Positions 21,342 through 29,006 of a stretch of DNA of 29,796 nt are shown piece after piece. Position 1 is the first letter of the stretch. Every line of letters starts with the position of its first letter. Origin of the DNA: an uncultured Oscillibacter sp. (GTDB taxonomy: Bacteria > Bacillota > Clostridia > Oscillospirales > Oscillospiraceae); contig URXS01000013.1 of NCBI GenBank assembly GCA_900551885.1, positions 1 through 29,796 of the forward strand. The letters run 5' to 3'. Both the position numbers and the translations under genes were made by a program. The notes below the pieces were generated by a model. That model had not been told where the DNA came from. It made no database searches and saw nothing but the letters and a program-made list of their open reading frames with translations.

Positions 21342-23810
21342 ATGGCACATTCACCCAGAAGAAAGAGCGACGCTGCCCGGCGGGCCAACCAGGTCATCCG
21401 GGGCCGGACCGTGCTGATTATGGCGCTGTTGGGCGTGGCCACTTTTGTGGTACTGTTTTTCAAGCTCTATGACATCCAGATCAACCAGCATGAGAGTATG
21501 AAGACCACCGCCATCAAGCAACAGACGGCCAGTACGGTCATCAGCGCCTCCCGGGGCACCATCTACGACACCAACGGCAATGTGCTGGCGGTTTCCGCCA
21601 CGGCGGAGACCATCTTCCTCTCCCCCCTGGAGATCAAGGATTATGTGGAATCCCAGGAGAAGGCCATTGAAGAGGCGGCGGAAAAGGCGTCCGAGGCCGG
21701 TGAGTCCTACACAGCGCCGGAGGTGCTGGATCAGGCGTACATCGCCCGGGGCCTCAGCCGCATCCTGGAGGTGGATGAATCCACTCTCCTGGAGAAGATG
21801 GAGCGTACCTACTCCCAGTATGAGGTGGTGGCGGAAAAGGCGGAGCAGGAAGTAGCCGATGAGGTCCGCCGCTTCATCAACGGAGAGATCGACGACGAGG
21901 GCAACCAACTGACCACCGTCAACGACGAGGGCAAGACGGTCCTGATCTCCAATCCCACCCAGAGCCCCACCAAGCTGCGGGGCGTCTATCTGCGGGCGGA
22001 TACCAAGCGATACTATCCCTACGGCACCCTGGCCTCCAACGTCATCGGCTTCATCAACGCCGACAATGTGGGCTCCTACGGCCTGGAGGCCAAGTACGAC
22101 AGCGTCCTGCAGGGCACCACGGGCCTGACGGTCACCGCCAAGGACAACAACGGCCAGCCCCTGCTGTTCCAGTATGAGCAGTATTATGACGCCCAGGACG
22201 GCAACGATCTGGTGCTGACCCTGGACCGGAATATCCAGTACTATCTGGAAAAGGGCATGGAGAGCATGATCGCCAAGTTCGACCCGGCCAACGGCGCCCA
22301 GGGAATTGTCATGGATCCCCGGGACGGCGCCATTCTGGCCATGGCCTCCTATCCCAACTACGACCTGAACAATTACAGCGCCATTTATGATGAGACCCTT
22401 CAGGAATCTCTGGATGCCACCCTGGCGGAGCTGGAGACCAACCGAAGTTCCTATGAGAGTGAGGAAGCGTATCAGGACGCCGTGTCCGAGGCCAAGGCGG
22501 CGGCCCAGTATAAGCAGTGGCGCAACAAGTGCTATCAGGACACCTACGAGCCCGGCTCCACCTTCAAGCCCGTGACGCTGGCCACAGCCCTGGAGGAGGG
22601 CCTGGTGAGCCTTTCCAGCACCTTTACCTGCACCGGTTCCATCACCGTCCAGGGCTGGTATAAGCCCATCAACTGCTCCAACCACAACGGCCACGGCGTC
22701 CAGACGCTGATGGAGGCCACCGGAAATTCCTGTAACCCGGCCTTCATCACCATGGGCCTGAAGATCGGGACCAAGACCTACTATGAGTATCTGAAATCTT
22801 TCGGCTTTATGGAGTCCACCGGCGTGGATCTGCCCGCCGAGATCGAAGGGGGGCTTTTTGCCAGCGAGGAGACCTTCAATCAGGGCGTGGTGTCCCTGGC
22901 CTCCTACTCCTTCGGCCAGACCTTCAACATCTCCCCCCTGCAACTGATCCGGGCCCAGTCCGCCTGTATCAACGGCGGATATCTGTATACCCCCTATGTG
23001 GTGGATCAGATTCTGGATGGCGACGGCAACGTCATCCAGCAGCATGAGTCCACTCCTGTCCGCCAGGTCATCAGTGAGGAGACCTCCGCCACGGTCCGGG
23101 AGTGCCTGGAATACGTGGTGGCCAACGGCACCGGCCGTAATGGCCAGGTGGCCGGATACAGCATCGGCGGCAAGACCGGTACCGCCGACAAGACCGGAAC
23201 CAAAGACGTGGTGGTCTCCTTCATGTGCTTTGCCCCGGCGGATGACCCCCAGGTCATCATGCTGATCACCATGGATACCCCCAGCCGTAATACCGGCGTC
23301 TATGTCTCCGGCGGTAACTTTGTGGCGCCTACCGCCAGCTCCATCATGAGCGATATCCTGCCATACCTTGGCGTGGAACCGGAATACACCGCCGAGGAGC
23401 TGGTGGGCGCCGACGCCACGGTGCCCAATGTGGTGGGCAAGACGGTCTCCGAGGCCAAGGAAAAGCTGGACAGCGCGGGCTTCGGCTACCGCACCGTAGG
23501 CGACGGGGATACCGTCACCGATCAGACGCCCTCCGGCGGCGCCATTGTGCCCAATAACGCCTCCATCATTTTGTATCTGGGGGAGGAGAAGCCGGATGAT
23601 CCCTGCACTGTGCCCAATGTCATCGGCAAATCCGCCTCGGAGGCCAACAAGGCCATCACCAACGCGGGCCTCATCATGAAGGTGGCCGGCGCCACAACCG
23701 CCAGTTCCGGCAATGTCCACGCCATCTCCCAGGACATCGCCGCCGGTACGGAAGTGGACGCCGGAACGGTCGTCACCGTCCAGTTCGGCGACAACTCGGT
23801 ACTGGACTGA
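21342..23810 (+). CDS. ftsI: Class B penicillin-binding protein (FtsI/PBP2x-like) with two PASTA domains
   Basis: Transpeptidase of 822 residues that crosslinks septal peptidoglycan outside the membrane. It has a basic cytoplasmic tail, one membrane helix (about 23-43) and a dimerisation domain from about 60 (SRGTIYDTNGNVLAVS at 70-85). The transpeptidase domain has STFK (406-409, Ser406 nucleophile), SCN (463-465) and KTG (611-613). Two PASTA domains lie at about 691-747 and 755-817. Oddities are an acidic helical insert at about 95-210, and another of about 45 residues (346-390) just before the catalytic site. ATG 21342 follows GGGAGGAG; an ATG at 21243 is in frame but would place the leader hairpins in the coding sequence. 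Only one PBP is present here, so a separate SpoVD is not seen; this could serve either role. Confidence 0.92.
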   Translation: MAHSPRRKSDAARRANQVIRGRTVLIMALLGVATFVVLFFKLYDIQINQHESMKTTAIKQQTASTVISASRGTIYDTNGNVLAVSATAETIFLSPLEIKDYVESQEKAIEEAAEKASEAGESYTAPEVLDQAYIARGLSRILEVDESTLLEKMERTYSQYEVVAEKAEQEVADEVRRFINGEIDDEGNQLTTVNDEGKTVLISNPTQSPTKLRGVYLRADTKRYYPYGTLASNVIGFINADNVGSYGLEAKYDSVLQGTTGLTVTAKDNNGQPLLFQYEQYYDAQDGNDLVLTLDRNIQYYLEKGMESMIAKFDPANGAQGIVMDPRDGAILAMASYPNYDLNNYSAIYDETLQESLDATLAELETNRSSYESEEAYQDAVSEAKAAAQYKQWRNKCYQDTYEPGSTFKPVTLATALEEGLVSLSSTFTCTGSITVQGWYKPINCSNHNGHGVQTLMEATGNSCNPAFITMGLKIGTKTYYEYLKSFGFMESTGVDLPAEIEGGLFASEETFNQGVVSLASYSFGQTFNISPLQLIRAQSACINGGYLYTPYVVDQILDGDGNVIQQHESTPVRQVISEETSATVRECLEYVVANGTGRNGQVAGYSIGGKTGTADKTGTKDVVVSFMCFAPADDPQVIMLITMDTPSRNTGVYVSGGNFVAPTASSIMSDILPYLGVEPEYTAEELVGADATVPNVVGKTVSEAKEKLDSAGFGYRTVGDGDTVTDQTPSGGAIVPNNASIILYLGEEKPDDPCTVPNVIGKSASEANKAITNAGLIMKVAGATTASSGNVHAISQDIAAGTEVDAGTVVTVQFGDNSVLD

Positions 23811-23834
23811 CCGGCAGCAGGATTTGCGTGGTTT

Positions 23835-23863
23835 TTGACACTTTCCGCCGTATACTTTATAAA
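23835..23863 (+). promoter_or_regulatory. Internal dcw promoter before murE
   Basis: TTGACA (23835-23840), 17-base spacer, TATAAA (23858-23863). A second TATAAT at 23874-23879 lacks a fitting -35 box. Confidence 0.78.
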
Positions 23864-23885
23864 TCGGACTGTTTATAATGGATGC

Positions 23886-23926
23886 GGCAGCCCTGGCCGT
23901 CTCCCCGGGAGACGGTCAGGAGTGCC
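23886..23926 (+). repeat. Long stem-loop in the murE leader
   Basis: 13-bp stem (23892-23904 with 23908-23920, one G-T pair, loop CCG) extended by GGCA / TGCC. No T-run follows (GAAACAAG), so it is not a terminator. It would lie near the 5' end of the murE transcript. Confidence 0.75.
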
Positions 23927-23953
23927 GAAACAAGAGAGAAGGGGCGTTGGACC

Positions 23954-25405
23954 ATGAAACTGCGCGATCTTTTGGAGGGCATCCCGGTTCTGTCCGCCAC
24001 GGCGGACCTGGAGCTGGAGATTCCCAATGTCAGCTATGACTCCCGGGCCACCCGGCCTGGAGACCTGTTTGTGGCCATGCGGGGCTTTGCCACCGACGGT
24101 CACGCCTTCATCGGCAAGGCGGCCGCCGCCGGCGCCGCCGCGGTAGTGTGTGAGGAGCCCCCCGCCGACGGGGCAGTGCCCTACGTCCAGGTGGAGAATT
24201 CCCGCCGGAGCCTGGCGGTGATCGGGGCCAATTTCTTCGGCCATCCCGCCCGGTCCATGACCATGGCGGCGGTTACGGGCACCAACGGCAAGACCAGCAC
24301 CACCTACCTGCTCAAGGCCATCCTGGAGCAGGAGGCCGGGGCCAAGGTGGGCCTGATCGGCACCAACCAGAACATGATCGGTGCCGAGGTGATCCCCACG
24401 GAGCGCACTACGCCGGAGTCTTTTGAGCTCCAGCGGCTGTTTGCCCAAATGCGGGATGCCGGCTGCACCCATGTAGTGATGGAAGTTTCCTCCCACGCCC
24501 TGGCCCTGGACCGGGTCTATGGGGTGGAATACGCTGTGGGCGTGTTCACCAACCTGACCCAGGACCACCTGGATTTCCACAAGACCATGGAGGCCTACTG
24601 CGACGCCAAGGCCATTTTGTTCCGCCACTGCGCCGTGGGCGTGGTGAACGCCGACGACTCCTGGACGGGGCGTTTGCTGGCAGACGCCACCTGCCGCCGG
24701 TTTTCCTACGCTGTAAAGGCCCCGGCGGATCTGCGGGCGGAGAATGTTGTTTTGAAGGCCGAGGGCATTTCCTTCGATGCTGTGACAAATACGGAACGCG
24801 TCCCTATTTCTGTTGGCATTCCCGGCGGATTTATGGTATATAATACGCTGGATGTGCTGGGCGCGGCCCTGGCCCTGGGGATTCCCCTGGAGAAGAGCGC
24901 CGACGCCCTCAGCCGGGTGCCCCATGTGAAGGGCCGGGTGGAAGTGGTGCCCACCCCCGGCAATGACTACACCATCCTGATCGACTACGCCCACAGTCCC
25001 GACGGCCTGCAAAACGTCCTCACCGCCGTGAAGGGCTTTGCCAAGGGCCGCACCGTGGCCCTGTTCGGCTGCGGTGGCGACCGGGATAAGACCAAGCGGC
25101 CCAAGATGGGCAAGATCGCCGCGGACATCGCCGATTTTGTGGTGGTGACCTCCGACAATCCCCGGACCGAGAAGCCCGGCGACATCATCGCCGACATCCT
25201 GCCAGGCCTGGAGGGCAGCGACACCCCTCACGTGGTCATCGAGGACCGGGTGGAGGCCATCCACTGGATCATGGACCACGCCCAGCCCGGGGATGTCATC
25301 GCCCTGTGCGGTAAGGGCCATGAGACTTATCAGGAAATCAATCATGTGAAGCACCACATGGACGAGCGGGAAATCGTGGCGGAGTATCTGGCGGCAGGAA
25401 AGTGA
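23954..25405 (+). CDS. murE: UDP-MurNAc-tripeptide synthetase, meso-DAP type
   Basis: ATP-dependent Mur ligase of 483 residues adding the third amino acid to UDP-MurNAc-Ala-Glu. It has the P-loop GTNGKTST (109-116), TTPESFELQRLF, Lys219 in YCDAKAILF (the carbamylated lysine of the family) and FGCGGDRDKTKRPKMG. The sequence DNPR at 401-404 is the meso-diaminopimelate specificity motif, so the cell wall is predicted to be of meso-DAP type. The ATG 23954 has GAGAGAAGGGG upstream. It has its own promoter after the PBP gene. Confidence 0.97.
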   Translation: MKLRDLLEGIPVLSATADLELEIPNVSYDSRATRPGDLFVAMRGFATDGHAFIGKAAAAGAAAVVCEEPPADGAVPYVQVENSRRSLAVIGANFFGHPARSMTMAAVTGTNGKTSTTYLLKAILEQEAGAKVGLIGTNQNMIGAEVIPTERTTPESFELQRLFAQMRDAGCTHVVMEVSSHALALDRVYGVEYAVGVFTNLTQDHLDFHKTMEAYCDAKAILFRHCAVGVVNADDSWTGRLLADATCRRFSYAVKAPADLRAENVVLKAEGISFDAVTNTERVPISVGIPGGFMVYNTLDVLGAALALGIPLEKSADALSRVPHVKGRVEVVPTPGNDYTILIDYAHSPDGLQNVLTAVKGFAKGRTVALFGCGGDRDKTKRPKMGKIAADIADFVVVTSDNPRTEKPGDIIADILPGLEGSDTPHVVIEDRVEAIHWIMDHAQPGDVIALCGKGHETYQEINHVKHHMDEREIVAEYLAAGK

Positions 25406-25442
25406 CCGCCGCCGGGGGCCGAGAGGCGCCCCCGCACAAAAG

Positions 25443-25462
25443 CGCCGGGGCTGTGCCCGGCG
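25443..25462 (+). repeat. Hairpin next to the mraY ribosome site
   Basis: CGCCGGG-GCTGTG-CCCGGCG, followed at once by the GGAGGAGAGGG site. Another GC-rich hairpin with GGGGGC / GCCCCC arms lies just before it (about 25414-25433). Confidence 0.65.
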
Positions 25463-25480
25463 GAGGAGAGGGAGAGACAT

Positions 25481-26467
25481 ATGATACAATCCATCATCGC
25501 GGCCGTGGCGGCCTTCGTGCTGACACTGGTGATCGGCCGTTTCCTGATCCCGGAGCTGCACAAGCTGAAAGCCGGGCAGGAGATCCGTGCCGACGGCCCC
25601 ACCTGGCACAAGTCCAAGGCGGGAACGCCCACCATGGGCGGCATCATGTTCATCCTGGGCGCCGGCGTGGTCGTGTTTGCCCTGGGATGGAAGGGGATGC
25701 TGGACGGCCAGTTCGTTCACCTGTATGTGTACTTGTTTGCCCTGAGTTTCGGCCTGATCGGCTTTGTGGACGATTACCGCAAGGTCCGCCAGCACCAGAA
25801 TGAGGGCCTCACGGCCAAGCAGAAGTTCCTGTTACAGCTTGCGGCGGCGGTGGTGTTCCTGTGCCTGATGCGCTATGAGGGACTGTTGAGCAACCAACTG
25901 TATGTCCCCTTCCTGAACGTCAGCCTGGAGGTCAACTGGATTTTGTACCTGGTGTTTGCCGCCTTTGTCATTGTGGGCTGCGTCAATGCCGTGAATCTGA
26001 CCGACGGCATTGACGGCCTGGCCTGCAGCGTGACCTTTGTGGTGATGGTGTTCTTCGCCGTGACCGGCTGCCTCTGGAGCGCCGGCGGAGCCCAGGCCCT
26101 GTTCCCGGCGGCCATGGCCGGAGGACTGGCGGCCTTTTTTGTCTACAACCACCACCCCGCCAAGGTCTTCATGGGTGACACCGGAAGCCTCTTTCTGGGC
26201 GGCGCCGTGGCGGCCCTGGCATTTTCCATGGATATGCCCCTGATCCTGATTCCCGTGGGCATCATCTACATTCTGGAGACCCTGTCCGATATCATCCAGG
26301 TGGGCTACTTCAAGGCCACCCACGGCAAGCGGTTTTTCAAGATGGCGCCGCTGCACCATCACTTGGAGCTGTCCGGGTGGAGCGAGGCAAAGCTGGTGAC
26401 GGTGTTTTCTCTGGTGACGCTGGTGGGCTGCGTGCTGGCCTATTTCGGCGCGGCGGGCCGCTATTGA
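25481..26467 (+). CDS. mraY: Phospho-MurNAc-pentapeptide transferase (lipid I synthase)
   Basis: Membrane enzyme of 328 residues with about ten helices, transferring phospho-MurNAc-pentapeptide to undecaprenyl phosphate. It has KAGTPTMGGIMFILG near residue 47, GFVDDYRK with the Asp pair, NAVNLTDGIDGLA and the VFMGDTGSLFLGG loop. The C-terminal APLHHHLELSGWSE is the histidine motif typical of MraY. The length is normal. GGAGAGGGAGAGAC precedes the ATG. Confidence 0.97.
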   Translation: MIQSIIAAVAAFVLTLVIGRFLIPELHKLKAGQEIRADGPTWHKSKAGTPTMGGIMFILGAGVVVFALGWKGMLDGQFVHLYVYLFALSFGLIGFVDDYRKVRQHQNEGLTAKQKFLLQLAAAVVFLCLMRYEGLLSNQLYVPFLNVSLEVNWILYLVFAAFVIVGCVNAVNLTDGIDGLACSVTFVVMVFFAVTGCLWSAGGAQALFPAAMAGGLAAFFVYNHHPAKVFMGDTGSLFLGGAVAALAFSMDMPLILIPVGIIYILETLSDIIQVGYFKATHGKRFFKMAPLHHHLELSGWSEAKLVTVFSLVTLVGCVLAYFGAAGRY

Positions 26468-26506
26468 GTGCCTGACTGACGAAATTTGTAGAGAGGGGGG
26501 AAGACC

Positions 26507-27736
26507 ATGACGAATCCGCAGTCTCGGCACCGGCGAAAACCCCTGAGCCGGGAGGAGGCCCTGGCCCGGCAAGAGCGCCGTCAGCATCAGAAAGAGATGG
26601 AAGCGGAGAGCCGGGAACTGGCCCGGGGACCGATTGATCTGCCCTTCTTCGTGCTGGTGATGTTGCTGCTGGGCATCGGCCTGGTGATGCTGCTGTCGGC
26701 CAGCTTTCCCTCCGCCTATGATGAGACCGACGGAGCCAATCCCCTGTACTACTTCAGCCGCCAGGCGGTGTTTGCCGTCATGGGCCTGGCCGCCATGATC
26801 TTCATCGGCAAGATCAACTACCAGCGGTTCCGGGCGCTGGGAAAGCCGCTGTTGTATCTATCGATCATTTTGCTGATTCTGGTGCTGATCCCCGGCGTTG
26901 GCATCACCCGAAACAACGCCACCCGCTGGCTGGGCGTCCCCGGTACTTCTTTACAGTTCCAGCCCTCGGAGATCGCCAAGGTGGCGGTGGTCATCTACTT
27001 TGCCGACAGCATTTCCAAGAAGAAGGATAAAATGCGCTCCTTTCGGTACGGCATCCTGCCCTATGCCCTGATCCTGGTGGTGTTGGGAGGCCTGGTGCTG
27101 CTGGAGCACCACTTGTCCGGCGCACTGCTGATCTTCGGTGTGGGCGCCGCCATGATGCTGGTGGGCGGCATCAACTGGGCCTGGGTAGGCGGCGCGGTCG
27201 GCGCCGCGGCGGGACTGATGTATCTGGTGCTGTTTGTCGTCGGTTATAACCAGTCCCGCATTACCTCCTGGCTGGACCCCTGGGCCGACGCCCAGGGCAG
27301 TGGTTACCAACTGTCCCAGAGCCTGTTGGCCATCGGGTCCGGCGGCCTGTTGGGCGTGGGCCTGGGCAAGAGCCAGCAAAAGTTCTACTATCTGCCGGAA
27401 GAACACAACGACTTCATTTTTGCCATCGTCTGCGAAGAGCTGGGGCTCATTGGGGCTGCCATCATCATGGCTCTTTTCGCGGCGCTGATTCTCCGGGGCT
27501 TCTGGATCGCCCTCCACGCCCGGGACCGCTTCGGCAGTCTCATGGTGGTGGGCATCATCACCTTGATGGGTGTTCAGACCTTTTTGAACATCGGGGTGGT
27601 GACGGGGCTGTTGCCTACCACAGGCATCTCCCTGCCCTTCTTCAGCTACGGCGGTACTGCCCTTTCCATCCAGTTGGCGGAAATGGGGATCGTGCTGTCG
27701 GTATCCCGGCAGATGAAGCCCACCAGGGCGGGGTAG
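26507..27736 (+). CDS. ftsW: SEDS glycosyltransferase FtsW
   Basis: Membrane peptidoglycan polymerase of 409 residues working with the class B PBP at the septum. It has a long basic cytoplasmic N-terminus (1-45, RHRRKPLSREEALARQERRQ) and then about ten helices. Family motifs are LQFQPSEIAKVAVVIYFA, DPWADAQGSGYQLSQSLLAIGSGG, LPEEHNDFIFAIVCEELG and LPFFSYGGTALSIQLAEMGIVL. The gene stands where murD-ftsW is usual, but murD is absent. A terminator stem starts in its last codons. GAGAGGGGGGAAGACC precedes the ATG. Confidence 0.93.
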   Translation: MTNPQSRHRRKPLSREEALARQERRQHQKEMEAESRELARGPIDLPFFVLVMLLLGIGLVMLLSASFPSAYDETDGANPLYYFSRQAVFAVMGLAAMIFIGKINYQRFRALGKPLLYLSIILLILVLIPGVGITRNNATRWLGVPGTSLQFQPSEIAKVAVVIYFADSISKKKDKMRSFRYGILPYALILVVLGGLVLLEHHLSGALLIFGVGAAMMLVGGINWAWVGGAVGAAAGLMYLVLFVVGYNQSRITSWLDPWADAQGSGYQLSQSLLAIGSGGLLGVGLGKSQQKFYYLPEEHNDFIFAIVCEELGLIGAAIIMALFAALILRGFWIALHARDRFGSLMVVGIITLMGVQTFLNIGVVTGLLPTTGISLPFFSYGGTALSIQLAEMGIVLSVSRQMKPTRAG

Positions 27737-27758
27737 GCGCCGCCTGCCCCGCTTTTTT
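27728..27758 (+). terminator. Terminator overlapping the end of ftsW
   Basis: 11-bp stem GCGGGGTAGGC (27728-27738) / GCCTGCCCCGC (27742-27752) with one G-T pair and loop GCC, then TTTTTT (27753-27758). The left arm includes the ftsW stop codon TAG (27734-27736). Confidence 0.85.
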
Positions 27759-27773
27759 CCGGCTGGAGGCCGG
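27759..27773 (+). repeat. Hairpin after the ftsW terminator
   Basis: CCGGC-TGGAG-GCCGG. It resembles the CCGCC-TGGA-GGCGG repeat core but is not identical. Confidence 0.5.
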
Positions 27774-27805
27774 TATTCAGGCAGTGAGAAAACGAGGTGC
27801 GGATC

Positions 27806-28942
27806 ATGGAGCCATCCATCAAACGAATTATTTTCACCTGTGGCGGTACGGCAGGTCATGTGAATCCCGCCATTGCTCTGGCGCAGTTGATGCAGGAGCG
27901 GGACCCGTCGCGGGAGGTGCTGTTCGTGGGCGCGGACCGGGGACTGGAGAAGGACCTGGTGCCCAAGGCGGGCTATCCCTTCCGGATGGTCCACATCTCC
28001 AGCTTTCACCGCTCTGTGCGCCCTGCCGAGCTGCGTCATAACCTGATCTCCGCCGCCAATCTGGTGCGGGCCCCCCGGGAGGCCCGGGCCATCCTGCGCC
28101 AGTTCCGGCCGGACGTGGTGATCGGTACGGGCGGCTATGCCAGCTATCCACTGGTAAAGGCGGCGGCCAAGGCCGGCATCCCTACCGCCATCCATGAGTC
28201 CAACATGGTCCCCGGCCTCACAACGGAGGTGCTGGCGAACTACGCCGACCGGGTCATGGTGGGCTTTGAGGCCTGCCGGGAGCACTATCACCATCCGGAG
28301 AAGGTGGTGGTCACCGGCACGCCGGTGCGGGAGGACTTCTTCCGTATCACCCGGGAGGAGGCCAAACGGCAGCTTGGCGTGGACGACGGGCGGCCCCTGA
28401 TCGTGTCCTTCTGGGGGTCCCTGGGGGCTTCCGGCATGAATCGCCAGATGGCGGACTTCCTGGCCCTGGAGGCGGCCAATGAGCCCTTCCACCACATCCA
28501 CGGCGCCGGGAAGCAGGGCTGCCCCGTTTTGCTGGACCTGCTGAAGGAGAAAGGGGTGGACCTGACGGCCCACCCGGCTCTCCAGGTGCGGGAGTACATC
28601 TACGACATGGCCCGGGTGATGCGGGCGGCGGACCTGGTGCTGTGCCGGGCCGGCGCCTCCACCATCAGTGAGCTGACGGCCCTGGGGGTCCCGGCGCTGA
28701 TCGTGCCGTCTCCCTATGTGACCAACAACCACCAGGAGAAAAACGCCCGGGTGCTGGAGTCCGCCGGTGCGGCGGCGGTGGTGCTGGAGAAGGACAGCTC
28801 CGGGCAGCTCCTGTTCCAGACCGCCTGCGGTATCCTCCACGACGACGCCCGCCGGGCTGCCATGGCGAAGGCCATGGCGGACCTTGGCATCCGGGACGCC
28901 GCCGAGCGGATTTACCAGACGATTCTGGAAATCTGTAAGTAA
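27806..28942 (+). CDS. murG: UDP-GlcNAc : lipid I N-acetylglucosaminyltransferase (lipid II synthase)
   Basis: GT28 glycosyltransferase of 378 residues on the inner face of the membrane, adding GlcNAc to lipid I. It has the N-terminal glycine loop GGTAGHVNPAIALA (13-26), where GGTGGH is more common, then IGTGGYASYPLVKAA and HESNMVPGLTT. VTGTPVREDF and the C-terminal sugar-nucleotide site CRAGASTISELTALGVPALIVPSP follow. ATG 27806 is 8 bases after GAGG; an in-frame GTG at 27797 overlaps that site. No promoter was seen after the ftsW terminator, so expression may depend on read-through. Confidence 0.96.
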   Translation: MEPSIKRIIFTCGGTAGHVNPAIALAQLMQERDPSREVLFVGADRGLEKDLVPKAGYPFRMVHISSFHRSVRPAELRHNLISAANLVRAPREARAILRQFRPDVVIGTGGYASYPLVKAAAKAGIPTAIHESNMVPGLTTEVLANYADRVMVGFEACREHYHHPEKVVVTGTPVREDFFRITREEAKRQLGVDDGRPLIVSFWGSLGASGMNRQMADFLALEAANEPFHHIHGAGKQGCPVLLDLLKEKGVDLTAHPALQVREYIYDMARVMRAADLVLCRAGASTISELTALGVPALIVPSPYVTNNHQEKNARVLESAGAAAVVLEKDSSGQLLFQTACGILHDDARRAAMAKAMADLGIRDAAERIYQTILEICK

Positions 28943-28955
28943 CCACTTTTCCCCG

Positions 28956-28992
28956 GTATCCATAGGATGGACTGTTGAACCATTCTGGATAC
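28956..28992 (+). repeat. Stem-loop next to the murA ribosome site
   Basis: GTATCCA (28956-28962) pairs with TGGATAC (28986-28992). Inside, GGATGG (28965-28970) pairs with CCATTC (28980-28985) with one G-T pair. The GGAGGGG site of murA begins one or two bases later. No T-run follows. Confidence 0.7.
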
Positions 28993-29006
28993 GGAGGGGA
29001 ACGTGT

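Noticed and set aside
21351..23720. Very long minus-strand open frame (about 790 codons) opposite the PBP gene
   Set aside because: The plus strand encodes an intact PBP with all catalytic motifs; the antisense product is a low-complexity shadow with no ribosome site.
23874..23879. Second murE promoter at TATAAT
   Set aside because: No acceptable -35 box lies 16-18 bases upstream; the TTGACA at 23835 pairs better with TATAAA at 23858.
28943..29006. T-box or other known leader RNA before murA
   Set aside because: Only a simple hairpin is present; no T-box sequence, antiterminator or T-run was seen.
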